Assembly (NCBI RefSeq): GCF_014650875.1
Contig: NZ_BMVU01000035.1
Span: forward strand, 27,710-91,709
Direction of reading: 5' to 3'
From: Streptomyces minutiscleroticus
GTDB taxonomy: Bacteria; Actinomycetota; Actinomycetes; Streptomycetales; Streptomycetaceae
DNA: 64,000 nucleotides
Positions 37,984 to 46,603 of this stretch are shown here, piece by piece. The position numbers and the translations under genes were made by a program. The notes under the pieces were generated by a model. The model did not search any database. It worked only from the letters and a program-made list of their open reading frames with translations, and was not told where the DNA came from. Position 1 is the first letter of the stretch, and each line of letters opens with the position of its first letter.

Positions 37984-39039
37984 ATGGACAGACGCGGCTT
38001 CAACCGGCGGATGCTGCTCGGCGGGGCGGCCGTGGCCACGGGCGCGACATCGTTGTCTCTCGCGGCCGCGCCGAACGCGGCACCCGCCGACGCGGCGGCG
38101 CCGACGGCACCGGCGGGCGGCGAGGTGCGCCACATCAAGCTGTACGCCGAGGAGTTGTCCGACGGGCGGATGGGCTACGGCTTCGAGAAGGGCAAGGCGT
38201 CGGTGCCCGGCCCGCTGATCGAGCTCAACGAGGGCGACACCCTGCACATCGAGTTCGAGAACACCATGGCCGTCGCCGCGAGCCTGCACGTCCACGGCCT
38301 GGACTACGAGATCTCCAGCGACGGCACACGGCAGAACAGGAGCCACGTCGAGCCGGGCGGCACCCGCACCTACACCTGGCGCACGCACGCGCCCGGCCGC
38401 CGCAAGGACGGCACCTGGCGGGCCGGCAGCGCGGGCTACTGGCACTACCACGACCACGTCGTCGGCACCGACCACGGCACCGGCGGCGTCCGCAAGGGCC
38501 TGTACGGCCCGGTGATCGTGCGCCGCAAGGGCGACGTGCTGCCCGACGCCACCCACACGGTCGTCTTCAACGACATGACGATCAACAACCGGGCGCCGCA
38601 CACCGGTCCGGACTTCGAGGCCACGGTCGGCGACCGCGTCGAGTTCGTCGTGATCACGCACGGCGAGTACTACCACACGTTCCACATGCACGGGCACCGC
38701 TGGGCCGACAACCGCACGGGCATGCTCACCGGTCCCGACGACCCCAGCCAGGTGATCGACAACAAGATCACGGGCCCGGCGGACTCCTTCGGCTTCCAGG
38801 TGATCGCGGGGGAGGGGGTGGGCGCCGGCGCGTGGATGTACCACTGTCACGTCCAGAGCCACTCCGACATGGGGATGGTCGGCCTGTTCCTGGTGAAGAA
38901 GGCGGACGGCACGATCCCCGGGTACGACCCGCACGAGCACGGGCACACGGCGGAGCCGGCGCAGGGGGAGGACGGGAAGGACGGGCCGGAGCGGGCGGAG
39001 GGGCAGAAGGAGAAGCGGACGCAGGAGCACGCGCACTGA
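37984..39039 (+). CDS. two-domain small laccase, Tat-exported
   Basis: Secreted multicopper oxidase of 351 residues that oxidises phenols and reduces oxygen to water. A Tat signal RRGFNRRMLLGG opens it. Copper motifs are LHVHG (His102, His104), YWHYHDH (about 153-158), HTFHMHGHRW and YHCHVQSHSDMGM. Type-1 copper residues His231, Cys288, His293 and Met298, and the redox-active Tyr108, fall at the same numbers as in S. coelicolor SLAC. The tail after 310 is His/Glu/Lys-rich. GGGGAG lies about 8 bases upstream of the chosen ATG. Two-domain laccases work as trimers. Confidence 0.95.
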   Translation: MDRRGFNRRMLLGGAAVATGATSLSLAAAPNAAPADAAAPTAPAGGEVRHIKLYAEELSDGRMGYGFEKGKASVPGPLIELNEGDTLHIEFENTMAVAASLHVHGLDYEISSDGTRQNRSHVEPGGTRTYTWRTHAPGRRKDGTWRAGSAGYWHYHDHVVGTDHGTGGVRKGLYGPVIVRRKGDVLPDATHTVVFNDMTINNRAPHTGPDFEATVGDRVEFVVITHGEYYHTFHMHGHRWADNRTGMLTGPDDPSQVIDNKITGPADSFGFQVIAGEGVGAGAWMYHCHVQSHSDMGMVGLFLVKKADGTIPGYDPHEHGHTAEPAQGEDGKDGPERAEGQKEKRTQEHAH

Positions 39040-39130
39040 CGCGGGGCGCCGAGCGCAGGCGGTGGCCGGCGGCGCCGTTCGCCGCCGCCGGGGAAGGCGG
39101 GGAGGCCCCGTGAAGGGCCCCGGCGGGCGT

Positions 39131-39144
39131 CGGGAGCGCTCTCA
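39131..39144. promoter_or_regulatory. LacI-type operator half-matching the GH64 operator
   Basis: CGGGAGCGCTCTCA contains the perfect 8-bp core GAGCGCTC and matches the 14-bp palindrome before the GH64 gene at 12 positions. It lies 58 bp before the lacI-family start, so the regulator may control itself through it. Confidence 0.6.
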
Positions 39145-39201
39145 CCGGGACTCCTCCAGCGGCTATCCTGATCCGCATCCCCGCCGCTGAGGAGTCCCGA
39201 G

Positions 39202-40260
39202 GTGAGTGACCCGACGACCGCGCCCCGTCCCACACTGGAGGCCGTGGCCGCGCGGGCCGGGGTCTCCCGGGCCACGGTGTCGCGCGTCGTGAACGGCGGC
39301 GACGGTGTGCGCGAACCCCTCGTCGAGCGGGTCAGACAGGCCGTCGAGGAGCTCGGCTACGTGCCCAACCAGGCCGCCCGCAGCCTCGTCACCCGCCGCC
39401 ACGACGCCGTCGCCGTCGTCATCGCCGAGCCCGAGACCAGGGTCTTCACCGACCCCTTCTTCGCCCTCCAGCTCCGCGGCATCAGCAAGGAGCTGACGCT
39501 CCACGACTGCCAGCTCGTCCTGCTGCTCACCGAGGGCCGCGACGACCACGCGCGCGTCGGCCGCTACCTCGCCGGTGGCCACGTCGACGGCGCGCTCGTC
39601 TTCTCCCTGCACCTGGACGATCCGCTGCCCGGGCTGATCCGCGGCGCCGGCGTGCCCACCGTGTTCGGCGGGCGGCCCTGCTGGGCCGACGGCAGCCGCG
39701 GCACGGCGCCCACGGTGTACGTCGACAGCGACAACAGGGGCGGCGCCCGCGAGGCCGTGCGCCACCTCGCCTCGCTCGGCCGGACGCGGATCGCCCACAT
39801 CGCGGGCGTCCTCGACCAGACCTCGGCGGTCGACCGCCTCGACGGGTACCGGGACGTCATGCTCGACGCCGACCCCCGGCTGATCGTGGAGGCCGACTTC
39901 ACCCCGGCGGGCGGCGAGCGCGCGATGCGCGAGCTGCTCGGCCGCTTCCCCGACCTCGACGCGGTGTTCGCCGCCAACGACCTCATGGCGGCGGGCGCAC
40001 TGCGGGTGCTGCGCGCGGTGGGGCGGCGGGTGCCCGAGGACGTCGCCCTGATCGGCTTCGACGACATGCTGCCGGTCGCCGAGCAGACCGACCCGCCGCT
40101 CACGACGGTCCGGCAGGACATAGAGCAGATGGGCCGGCTCATGGCCCGGCTGCTGCTGCGCGGCCTGGAGCGCCGGGGCGGCGAGGCGGCCGGGACGCCG
40201 GGCGGCACACCGTCGAGCGTGGTCCTGCCGACGACGCTCGTACGCCGCGCCTCGGCGTGA
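39202..40260 (+). CDS. LacI/GalR-family transcriptional regulator
   Basis: Regulator of 352 residues. The N-terminal helix-turn-helix and hinge are TLEAVAARAGVSRATVSRVVNG (11-32) and LGYVPNQAARSLVTRR; a periplasmic-binding-protein-like sugar domain follows and ends ALIGFDDMLPVAEQTDPPLTTVRQ. GTG 39202 has GAGGAG 8 bases upstream. The effector is probably a sugar or oligosaccharide. A related palindrome before the GH64 beta-1,3-glucanase suggests laminari-oligosaccharide control. No transporter genes are adjacent. Confidence 0.93.
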   Translation: MSDPTTAPRPTLEAVAARAGVSRATVSRVVNGGDGVREPLVERVRQAVEELGYVPNQAARSLVTRRHDAVAVVIAEPETRVFTDPFFALQLRGISKELTLHDCQLVLLLTEGRDDHARVGRYLAGGHVDGALVFSLHLDDPLPGLIRGAGVPTVFGGRPCWADGSRGTAPTVYVDSDNRGGAREAVRHLASLGRTRIAHIAGVLDQTSAVDRLDGYRDVMLDADPRLIVEADFTPAGGERAMRELLGRFPDLDAVFAANDLMAAGALRVLRAVGRRVPEDVALIGFDDMLPVAEQTDPPLTTVRQDIEQMGRLMARLLLRGLERRGGEAAGTPGGTPSSVVLPTTLVRRASA

Positions 40261-40410
40261 CGCCCTCCGCTCCTCCCGTCGTTTGTCCGTCGTCCGTTTG
40301 AACGGTGACCGCCGCCGGTCCGTACGGAATCCGTACGCACTCGGCGGCCCCGGCCTCCCCGGCCCGGTCCGCCGCGCCAGCAGCGGGTACCGCACGGAAG
40401 GACCTCCGGG

Positions 40411-42483
40411 TTGTCGAGCAACACGAGCCCTCGCCAGCAGCCGACCAAGGACGAACCCGGCGAGGAGGCGGTCCCGGCCGGAAGCGGCCCGCCGGCGGAG
40501 CCCACGCGGCCGGAGGACTGCGGCTCACCTGCGGAGGAGCCGCAGCCGGCCGAGAGCAGTCCCTCGTCGGCCGACCCGCGACCGGCCCGGAGCGGTTCGT
40601 CCGCGGAGGAGCCGCAGCCGGCCGGGAGCGGCTCACCTGCGGAGGAGCCGCAGCCGGCCGAGGGTGCCTCGGACGGTTCGCGGTCGGTCGACGGCGGGAC
40701 GTCCGCCGAGGAAGCGCAGCCGGCCGGGGGCGGCTCGTCCTCCGCCGGTCCGCGACCGGCCGAGGGCGCTCCCCCCGCGCCGGTCGCGTCGGCGGACGCC
40801 CCCGGTGCCGCCGGCGGAGCGCCGTCCCGGCCGGGGCGGGGCGAGCGGCGCGCGGTGGCCGCACGCACGGCGGCGCGCCGGGCGGCCGACCTGCTCGCCG
40901 CCGCGCTCGTGCTCTTCGCCCTGCTCATGCCGACGACGTACACCGCCCTGAGCGCGCACGAGTTCACGCGCATCCCGGTGGAGGCGGTCTTCGGCGCCGC
41001 CCTGCTGCTCGTCCTGCCGGGGCGGCCGCGGTTCTGGGCGGCGCTGGCGGCCGGGCTCGGCCTCGGGGTGCTGACCGTCCTGAACCTGCTCGACATGGGG
41101 TTCAACGCCTTCCTCGGCCGCGGCTTCAACGTGGTCCTCGACTGGGTGCTGCTCGACGACGCCGAGTCCTACCTGCGGGACTCGTTCGGCGAGGCGGGCG
41201 CGGTCGGGGCCGCCGTCCTGGCCGTGGCGCTCACCGTCGCCGTCCTCGCCCTCACGGCGCTGGCGGTCCTCCGGCTGAGCCGGCTCATGGGCCGGCACAG
41301 CCACGCCGCGACCCGCACGGTCCTCGTCCTCGGCACCGTCTGGGTGCTGTGCGCCGCGCTCGGCCTCGAGGTGGCCGGCACGCCGGTGGCCGCCCGGCAC
41401 GCGGCCGCCCTCGCCCAGGACCGGGTCGACCGGGTGAACGCGACCCTGAAGGACGAGGCGGCCTTCGCCGAGGAGGCCGGGAAGGACGCCTTCGGCGACA
41501 CCCCGCCGGAGAGGCTGCTCACGGACCTGCGCGGCAAGGACGTCATGATCACGTTCATCGAGAGCTACGGGCGCAGCGCGATCGAGGACCCGATCATGTC
41601 CCCGGGCGTCGACGCGACGCTCGAGGACAAGACGCGGGAGCTGGAGAAGGCCGGCTTCGCGGCGAGGAGCGGCTGGCTGACCTCGGCGACCTACGGCGGC
41701 AGCAGCTGGCTCGGCCACTCGACCTTCCTGTCGGGCCTGTGGGTCGACAACCAGCAGCGCTACCGCACCGTCACCGCGGGCGACCACCTCACGCTGACCA
41801 AGGCGTTCCAGCGCACGGGTGCCTGGCGGACCGTCGGCGTCATGCCGGGCGTGCAGAAGGGCTGGCCGGAGGCCTCGTGGTACGGCCTCGACCACGTCTA
41901 CGACTCCCGCGACCTCGGCTACCGGGGTCCGAAGTTCAGCTGGTCCACCATGCCCGACCAGTACGCCCTGAGCGCCTTCGAGCGCCTGGAGCACGGCAGG
42001 AAGCGCGACGAGCCGCTGATGTCGGAGATCATCCTGACCTCCAGCCACCAGCCGTGGGCGCCGATCCCGAGGACCGTCCCCTGGGACGAGGTCGGCGACG
42101 GGTCGGTCTACCGGGACATCGAGAAGGCGGGCAAGGACCCGGCGGACGTGTTCACCGACTCCACCGCGGTGAAGGCCGAGTACGGCAAGTCGATCCAGTA
42201 CTCCGTGACCAGCCTGATCGACTACGTCGTCGAGTACGGGAACGAGGACACCGTGCTCGTCTTCCTCGGCGACCACCAGCCGCTGGCCCGGGTCAGCGGC
42301 GACCACGCGAGCCGGGACGTGCCGTGCGCGATCGTCGCCCACGACCCGGAGGTGCTCGACCGGATCGCGGACTGGGGCTGGAGCGACGGTCTGAGGCCGG
42401 ACCACGACGCCCCGGTCTGGCGGATGGACGAGTTCCGGGACCGCTTCCTGACCGCCTACGGCTCCACGCCCGGCGCTCCCTGA
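40411..42483 (+). CDS. LtaS-like/sulfatase-fold membrane enzyme with repetitive acidic N-terminus
   Basis: Protein of 690 residues starting at a TTG with GGAAGGA about 8 bases upstream. Residues 1-145 are low complexity (EEPQPA repeats). About five transmembrane helices (roughly 155-345) precede an outer alkaline-phosphatase-superfamily domain. Metal residues are readable as in LtaS: Glu384 in TFIESYG and Asp621-His622 in LGDHQP; the nucleophile would be a Ser or Thr in TYGGSSWLGHSTF. The sulfatase Cys/Ser-x-Pro-x-Arg motif is absent, which favours phosphoglycerol transfer or phosphodiester cleavage over sulfate ester hydrolysis. The substrate is unknown. Confidence 0.82.
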   Translation: MSSNTSPRQQPTKDEPGEEAVPAGSGPPAEPTRPEDCGSPAEEPQPAESSPSSADPRPARSGSSAEEPQPAGSGSPAEEPQPAEGASDGSRSVDGGTSAEEAQPAGGGSSSAGPRPAEGAPPAPVASADAPGAAGGAPSRPGRGERRAVAARTAARRAADLLAAALVLFALLMPTTYTALSAHEFTRIPVEAVFGAALLLVLPGRPRFWAALAAGLGLGVLTVLNLLDMGFNAFLGRGFNVVLDWVLLDDAESYLRDSFGEAGAVGAAVLAVALTVAVLALTALAVLRLSRLMGRHSHAATRTVLVLGTVWVLCAALGLEVAGTPVAARHAAALAQDRVDRVNATLKDEAAFAEEAGKDAFGDTPPERLLTDLRGKDVMITFIESYGRSAIEDPIMSPGVDATLEDKTRELEKAGFAARSGWLTSATYGGSSWLGHSTFLSGLWVDNQQRYRTVTAGDHLTLTKAFQRTGAWRTVGVMPGVQKGWPEASWYGLDHVYDSRDLGYRGPKFSWSTMPDQYALSAFERLEHGRKRDEPLMSEIILTSSHQPWAPIPRTVPWDEVGDGSVYRDIEKAGKDPADVFTDSTAVKAEYGKSIQYSVTSLIDYVVEYGNEDTVLVFLGDHQPLARVSGDHASRDVPCAIVAHDPEVLDRIADWGWSDGLRPDHDAPVWRMDEFRDRFLTAYGSTPGAP

Positions 42484-42565
42484 CCGCGACGGACGCGACG
42501 GCCGGCGGCCGCCCGGCGCCCCGTGGGGGCGGACACCGGGCGGCCGCCGGCCGTCGTCGTGGGCC

Positions 42566-43792
42566 CTACGCGCCGACGGTCACCGTGAACCGCCGCGGAT
42601 TGCCGTCGTTGGCGGCCCCCGAGACGTCCGGCTGGCCGTCGGGGCGCACGTCGTCGTACGGGAAGGCGTAGCCGATGGGCGAGTTGGCGTGGACGACGCG
42701 GGCCCAGTGGTTGGTGGTGGCGTCCTTGTAGTAGTCGGCGGAGCCCGCCCCGTTGGGCTGCGTGGGGTGGGTGAGCATGAGGGAGCGGTTGAACCCGGCG
42801 GCGAGGCGGGCCAGCAGCGCCTTCTTGTCGTCGGAGTCGGCCGGGTTGTTGGTGAACGGGCCGTGGTTGCAGGTGAAGATGTCCTTCGACGTCGGCTTGG
42901 TGAAGGTGTGGCCGCCGGTGAAGGTGAGCGTGCTGCCGCTGACCCGGCCGGTGAACACCCCGCGCCCGCCCTGGAGGTCGATCCGCAGGTCGGTGGAGCG
43001 GTACTTCTCCCACACCCGGTCGATGTAGCCGTTCCACACGTCGCGGAACGGCATCTGGTCGGGGCGGTCGAAGTACGGCGCCATCAGGTTCTGCGGGGAG
43101 ATCACGCGCAGCACCTTGCCGTTGCCGCCGCGCACGACCAGCTTGTCCCAGGGCTGCCCGTCCCGGGCGGCCTGCGCGGTCAGGTCGGCCGCGATCCGGT
43201 CCACGGCGCCGTTCGGCAGCGGTGCGACGGTGTGGGTGGCGTCGCCCTCCAGCTTCAGCCCGATGGGCAGTGCGGTGACCAGGTCGACGTAGCTGATGTT
43301 GGCGTACAGCTGCTGGCTGTTGAAGGTGAACTCGCAGAACGACCAGGTCTTGCCGTAGTTCGGGTCCGCGGGCGTGGCGAAGGCGGGCTCGACCAGGCCG
43401 GGACCGGGGTTGAGGAAGAAGTCGAGCTTGGCGTCGCGCACGAAGTAGATCCGGGCGCCGTACATCTGGGGCAGTGTCAGCACTCTGGGCGCGGAGCCGG
43501 CCGCGCCCAGCGGTATGGCGCAGTCGACGGGCAGCGGGGTCTGCGGGGCCGAGGGCGAGGCGGGCCGGTAGACGCCGCCGTCGGCACGCAGCAGCATCCA
43601 GCCGCCGGTGGCCGGGTCGTGGCCGGTGACGTAGGCGTACACGGTGCCGGGCAGCGAGGCGTTCTGCAGGGCGAGCTGGCAGGTGGCGGGCGCCGCCTGG
43701 GCGCGCGGGGTGAGCGAGCTGCCCCAGACGGGGTAGGTGGCGGCGGTCGCGACGGCCGCGGACGACAGCAGGAACTTCCGGCGCGAGATCAC
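42566..43792 (-). CDS. GH64 endo-beta-1,3-glucanase, Tat-exported
   Basis: Secreted laminaripentaose-producing type glucanase of 408 residues acting on fungal and algal beta-1,3-glucan. A Tat signal (SRRKFLLSSAAVA) ends near AQAAP (31-35). The two catalytic acids reported for the Streptomyces matensis enzyme, Glu154 and Asp170, are present at exactly these positions (FCEFTFNSQ and ISYVD). The usual C-terminal carbohydrate module is absent. GTG 43792 has GGAGAC close upstream. A 16-bp palindrome 111 bp before the start suggests LacI-type control. Confidence 0.92.
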   Translation of the reverse strand: MISRRKFLLSSAAVATAATYPVWGSSLTPRAQAAPATCQLALQNASLPGTVYAYVTGHDPATGGWMLLRADGGVYRPASPSAPQTPLPVDCAIPLGAAGSAPRVLTLPQMYGARIYFVRDAKLDFFLNPGPGLVEPAFATPADPNYGKTWSFCEFTFNSQQLYANISYVDLVTALPIGLKLEGDATHTVAPLPNGAVDRIAADLTAQAARDGQPWDKLVVRGGNGKVLRVISPQNLMAPYFDRPDQMPFRDVWNGYIDRVWEKYRSTDLRIDLQGGRGVFTGRVSGSTLTFTGGHTFTKPTSKDIFTCNHGPFTNNPADSDDKKALLARLAAGFNRSLMLTHPTQPNGAGSADYYKDATTNHWARVVHANSPIGYAFPYDDVRPDGQPDVSGAANDGNPRRFTVTVGA

Positions 43793-43887
43793 AAAAGTCT
43801 CCTGGGAAGAGTGGGGGACGCAGAAGCGACCGAGTTGGATGGGGGTGTCGGCCCTGCGTGCACCACTGTTGCCAGGGAAGGTTGAGC

Positions 43888-43918
43888 CGTCAAGAGTTAT
43901 GACTGAGAGCGCTCTCAG
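43888..43918 (-). promoter_or_regulatory. GH64 promoter region with 16-bp perfect palindrome
   Basis: CTGAGAGCGCTCTCAG (43903-43918) is a perfect palindrome close to the known CebR box TGGGAGCGCTCCCA. On the minus strand TTGACG (43893-43888) follows 9 bases after it and AACAGT lies 17 bases further (43870-43865), giving a weak but plausible promoter. The operator thus sits against the -35 box. Confidence 0.75.
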
Positions 43919-44046
43919 AAATTCTCGGCGTTCACAAGTCGACGGGGGCGGGGGTGCGTACGGCCCGTCCGCGCGGCCGTACGCACCTGGTGGGCGGACG
44001 CGTGCGGGGGCGCGGCCACGGTTCCGGGCCGGGGCCCGGGGCCGGC

Positions 44047-44841
44047 TCAGCCCTGCCGCTGCGGCACGCCCTCGATCACGGCGAACCGGGCGCCGTACGG
44101 ATCGGCGAGTCCGGCCGTGCGGCCGACGCCCGTCACGTCCGTGACGGGCGTGCGCACGGTGCCGCCGCGCTCCTGCGCGGCGGCGACCGCGGCGTCCGCG
44201 TCCGTCACGGCGAAGTACGGCAGCCAGTACGGCCGGTCGTCCCGCCCGGCCGGGCCGCCGTTCAGCGGCACGAAGCCGCCGAAGGAGGCGTCCTCCTCCG
44301 TGCCGGCCGGGCGGACGGAGGTGTACACGCCGCCGGGGAACCGCACGGCCGAGGTCTGCCAGCCGAACACGGCGGCGTAGAAGGCGGCGGCCCGGGCCAC
44401 GTCGGGCGTGTGCAGCTCGGTCCAGCACAGGGAGCCGGGGGTGCCGACCGTCTCCAGGCCCTGGTTGAGTCCGGGCTGCCAGAGGGCGAAGACGGCGCCC
44501 GCCTGGTCGGTGAGCAGGGCCATCCTGCCCTGGTCCGTGATGTCGGTCGGCGGCACCGGCACGCCGCCGCCGGCGTTCTCGGCGGCCTTGGCCGTGGCGT
44601 CGGCCTCCGGCGTCCTGAAGTACACCGTCCAGGACGGCGGCCCCATCTCGGGCGTGGTCTGCATGCCGCCCGCGACGGTCCGGTCGGCCAGCCGGAACAT
44701 GCCGTAGCCGTCGCCCCCGGGGCCCGCGGGCCGGAAGTCCCAGCCGAAGAGCGCGCGGTAGAAGGCGGTGGCGCCGGCGAGGTCGCTCGTGCCGACGTCG
44801 AGCCAGTTCGGGGCGCCGGTGACGGAACGGGTGGTGAGCAT
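44047..44841 (-). CDS. two-domain VOC (glyoxalase/bleomycin-resistance fold) protein
   Basis: Cytoplasmic protein of 264 residues made of two VOC modules (about 10-125 and 138-258), each beginning with a W-x-(D/E)-(V/L) beta strand and FYxALFGW-type turn (PNWLDVGTSDLAGATAFYRALFGW; CWTELHTPDVARAAAFYAAVFGW). Such proteins are often annotated as hydroxylases or lactoylglutathione-lyase-like, but metal ligands are incomplete and the substrate is unknown. GAGGAGGG lies 4-5 bases before the ATG. It stands alone. Confidence 0.9.
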   Translation of the reverse strand: MLTTRSVTGAPNWLDVGTSDLAGATAFYRALFGWDFRPAGPGGDGYGMFRLADRTVAGGMQTTPEMGPPSWTVYFRTPEADATAKAAENAGGGVPVPPTDITDQGRMALLTDQAGAVFALWQPGLNQGLETVGTPGSLCWTELHTPDVARAAAFYAAVFGWQTSAVRFPGGVYTSVRPAGTEEDASFGGFVPLNGGPAGRDDRPYWLPYFAVTDADAAVAAAQERGGTVRTPVTDVTGVGRTAGLADPYGARFAVIEGVPQRQG

Positions 44842-45093
44842 GGTGCCCTCCTCGTCGAGGAATCCCGTGTCCTGCACTGCCGAGTCTGGCACCGCCGGCC
44901 GGCGGCCGCCGGGGGACGGGCCGTGTCCGCGCCACACCCGGCGGCGGGTCCGGGGCCGGGGCGCGCCGCCTGGCGTGGCGGCGGCCGCCGCGGCAGGATC
45001 GGCGGAGCCCGAAGGACGCCGTCAGGCAGGCCGGGACGGCGCGTTGATGACTCGTTGATCGAACGTTTTTCGCCGCGCGGCATCCTCTCGGCC

Positions 45094-45348
45094 ATGTACG
45101 ACGACACCGTCACGGGGGCCGACATCGCCTGGCAGGAGCAGGCGTTGTGCGCGCAGACCGGAGCAGACTTCTTCTTTCCCGAGCCGGGCAGCTCGGTGCG
45201 CGAGGCGAAGCGCATCTGCGGCCTCTGCGCGATCCGTCCCGCCTGCCTGGAGTACGCGCTGCGCCACGACGAGCGCTTCGGCGTCTGGGGCGGCCTGTCG
45301 GAGGGGGAGCGGCTCGAACTGCGGCGCGCGGCCCGTACGGCCCGGTGA
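45094..45348 (+). CDS. WhiB-family iron-sulfur regulator
   Basis: Small redox-sensing regulator of 84 residues. Four cluster cysteines Cys19, Cys42, Cys45 and Cys51 (C-x22-CxxC-x5-C) bind a 4Fe-4S cluster. GVWGG (63-67) is the turn that contacts the sigma factor, and a basic tail (RLELRRAARTAR) may touch DNA. The WhiB paralogue cannot be named from sequence alone. No clear Shine-Dalgarno lies before the ATG. TTGAT is repeated 45-55 bp upstream. Confidence 0.93.
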   Translation: MYDDTVTGADIAWQEQALCAQTGADFFFPEPGSSVREAKRICGLCAIRPACLEYALRHDERFGVWGGLSEGERLELRRAARTAR

Positions 45349-45350
45349 CA

Positions 45351-45382
45351 CGCGTGTGCCGGTGGGGGGACCGGCACACGCG
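45351..45382. terminator. hairpin after the whiB-like gene
   Basis: CGCGTGTGCCGGT (45351-45363) pairs perfectly with 45370-45382 around six G residues. A second G/C-rich dyad (GGGGGGTGACGG with CCGCCACCCCCC, about 45388-45418) follows. Both lie between convergent genes. Confidence 0.75.
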
Positions 45383-45426
45383 CCCGCGGGGGGTGACGGC
45401 CAGGGCCGCCACCCCCCGGGGATGTC

Positions 45427-46401
45427 CTAGACCCGCCCCCGCGCCGCCATCCGCGCCTTGCGGGCCGCGAGGCGCTCGTCGAACGTGCGGGCCTCCGCGT
45501 CCAGGCCGTTCATGAACATGCCCAGCTCCTCCTGCGCCTTGTGCCCCTCGGGGCCCAGGCCGTCGATCTCCATGATCTTCAGGAAGCGGAGCACCGGCTG
45601 GAGCACGTCGTCGTGGTGGATGCGGAGGTTGTAGACCTCGCCGATGGCCATCTGCGCGGCGGCCCGCTCGAAGCCGGGGATGCTGTGGCCGGGCATGCGG
45701 AAGTTGACCACCACGTCCCGGACCGCCTGCATGGTCAGGTCGGGGGCGATCTCGAAGGCGGCCTTCAGCAGGTTGCGGTAGAAGATCATGTGCAGGTTCT
45801 CGTCGGTCGCGATGCGCGCCAGCATGCGGTCGCAGACCGGGTCGCCGGACTGGTGGCCGGTGTTGCGGTGCGATATGCGGGTGGCCAGCTCCTGGAAGGC
45901 TACGTACGCCACCGAGTGCAGCATCGAGTGCCGGTTGTCGGACTCGAAGCCCTCGCTCATGTGCGCCATGCGGAACGCTTCCAGCTTGTCCGGGTCCACG
46001 GCGCGCGAGGCGAGCAGGTAGTCGCGCATCACGATGCCGTGCCGGCCCTCCTCGGCCGTCCAGCGGTGCACCCAGGTGCCCCAGGCGCCGTCGCGGCCGA
46101 AGAGCGTGGCGATCTCGTGGTGGTAGCTGGGCAGGTTGTCCTCGGTCAGCAGGTTCACGACCAGCGCGGTCCGGCCGATCTCGGTGACCTTGGACTGCTC
46201 CTTCTCCCAGGCTTCGCCGTCCTCGAAGAAGCCGGGGAAGTTGCGGCCGTCGCTCCAGGGCACGTACTCGTGCGGCATCCAGTCCTTCGCCACCTTCAGG
46301 TGGCGGTTGAGCTCCTTCTCGACCACTTCCTCCAAGGCGTAGAGCAGACGCGCGTCGGTCCATTCCTGTGAGTTGCCGAGGTGGGGAGTCGTGAGGGTCA
46401 C
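45427..46401 (-). CDS. acyl-ACP desaturase (DesA-like, soluble di-iron)
   Basis: Ferritin-like di-iron desaturase of 324 residues inserting a double bond into acyl-ACP chains, adjusting membrane fluidity. Iron ligands are recognisable in helices as Glu87 (LTEDN), Glu118/His121 (EEGRH), a Glu near 171 (FQELA) and Glu201/His204 (ATDENLH). The length is standard. The gene stands alone; its upstream region carries three evenly spaced small palindromes, pointing to tight control. The ATG is preceded by GGGGGCTCC, a modest ribosome site. Confidence 0.93.
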   Translation of the reverse strand: MTLTTPHLGNSQEWTDARLLYALEEVVEKELNRHLKVAKDWMPHEYVPWSDGRNFPGFFEDGEAWEKEQSKVTEIGRTALVVNLLTEDNLPSYHHEIATLFGRDGAWGTWVHRWTAEEGRHGIVMRDYLLASRAVDPDKLEAFRMAHMSEGFESDNRHSMLHSVAYVAFQELATRISHRNTGHQSGDPVCDRMLARIATDENLHMIFYRNLLKAAFEIAPDLTMQAVRDVVVNFRMPGHSIPGFERAAAQMAIGEVYNLRIHHDDVLQPVLRFLKIMEIDGLGPEGHKAQEELGMFMNGLDAEARTFDERLAARKARMAARGRV

Positions 46402-46444
46402 GGGGGCTCCAGAAGGGGGACGAAAAACGAGCGGGGACGTAACC

Positions 46445-46486
46445 TACGGCATCGTAGGCTACGAGTCCGTAGGTTACGACACCGTA
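46445..46486. promoter_or_regulatory. three tandem TACG-n4-CGTA operators upstream of the desaturase gene
   Basis: TACGGCATCGTA (46445-46456), TACGAGTCCGTA (46460-46471) and TACGACACCGTA (46475-46486) are spaced exactly 15 bp apart. The first and last are further linked by a perfect 12-bp inverted repeat (46438-46449 with 46467-46478). The block lies 44-85 bp before the start codon. This looks like a cooperative binding site for a lipid-responsive repressor or activator. Confidence 0.75.
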
Positions 46487-46603
46487 AGTTAAGCACGATG
46501 TAAGAGTCTCTGAGCAGCGGGGTTCCCCGGACGGACGACCGCATGCCGACGGCCCCGCGGGTCGGGGCCCCGGGGCCGGACGGGTGAGGTCACCGGCGGC
46601 CGC

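Noticed and set aside
40411..42483. Classical arylsulfatase
   Set aside because: The Cys/Ser-x-Pro-x-Arg formylglycine motif is absent and membrane helices precede an LtaS-like domain.
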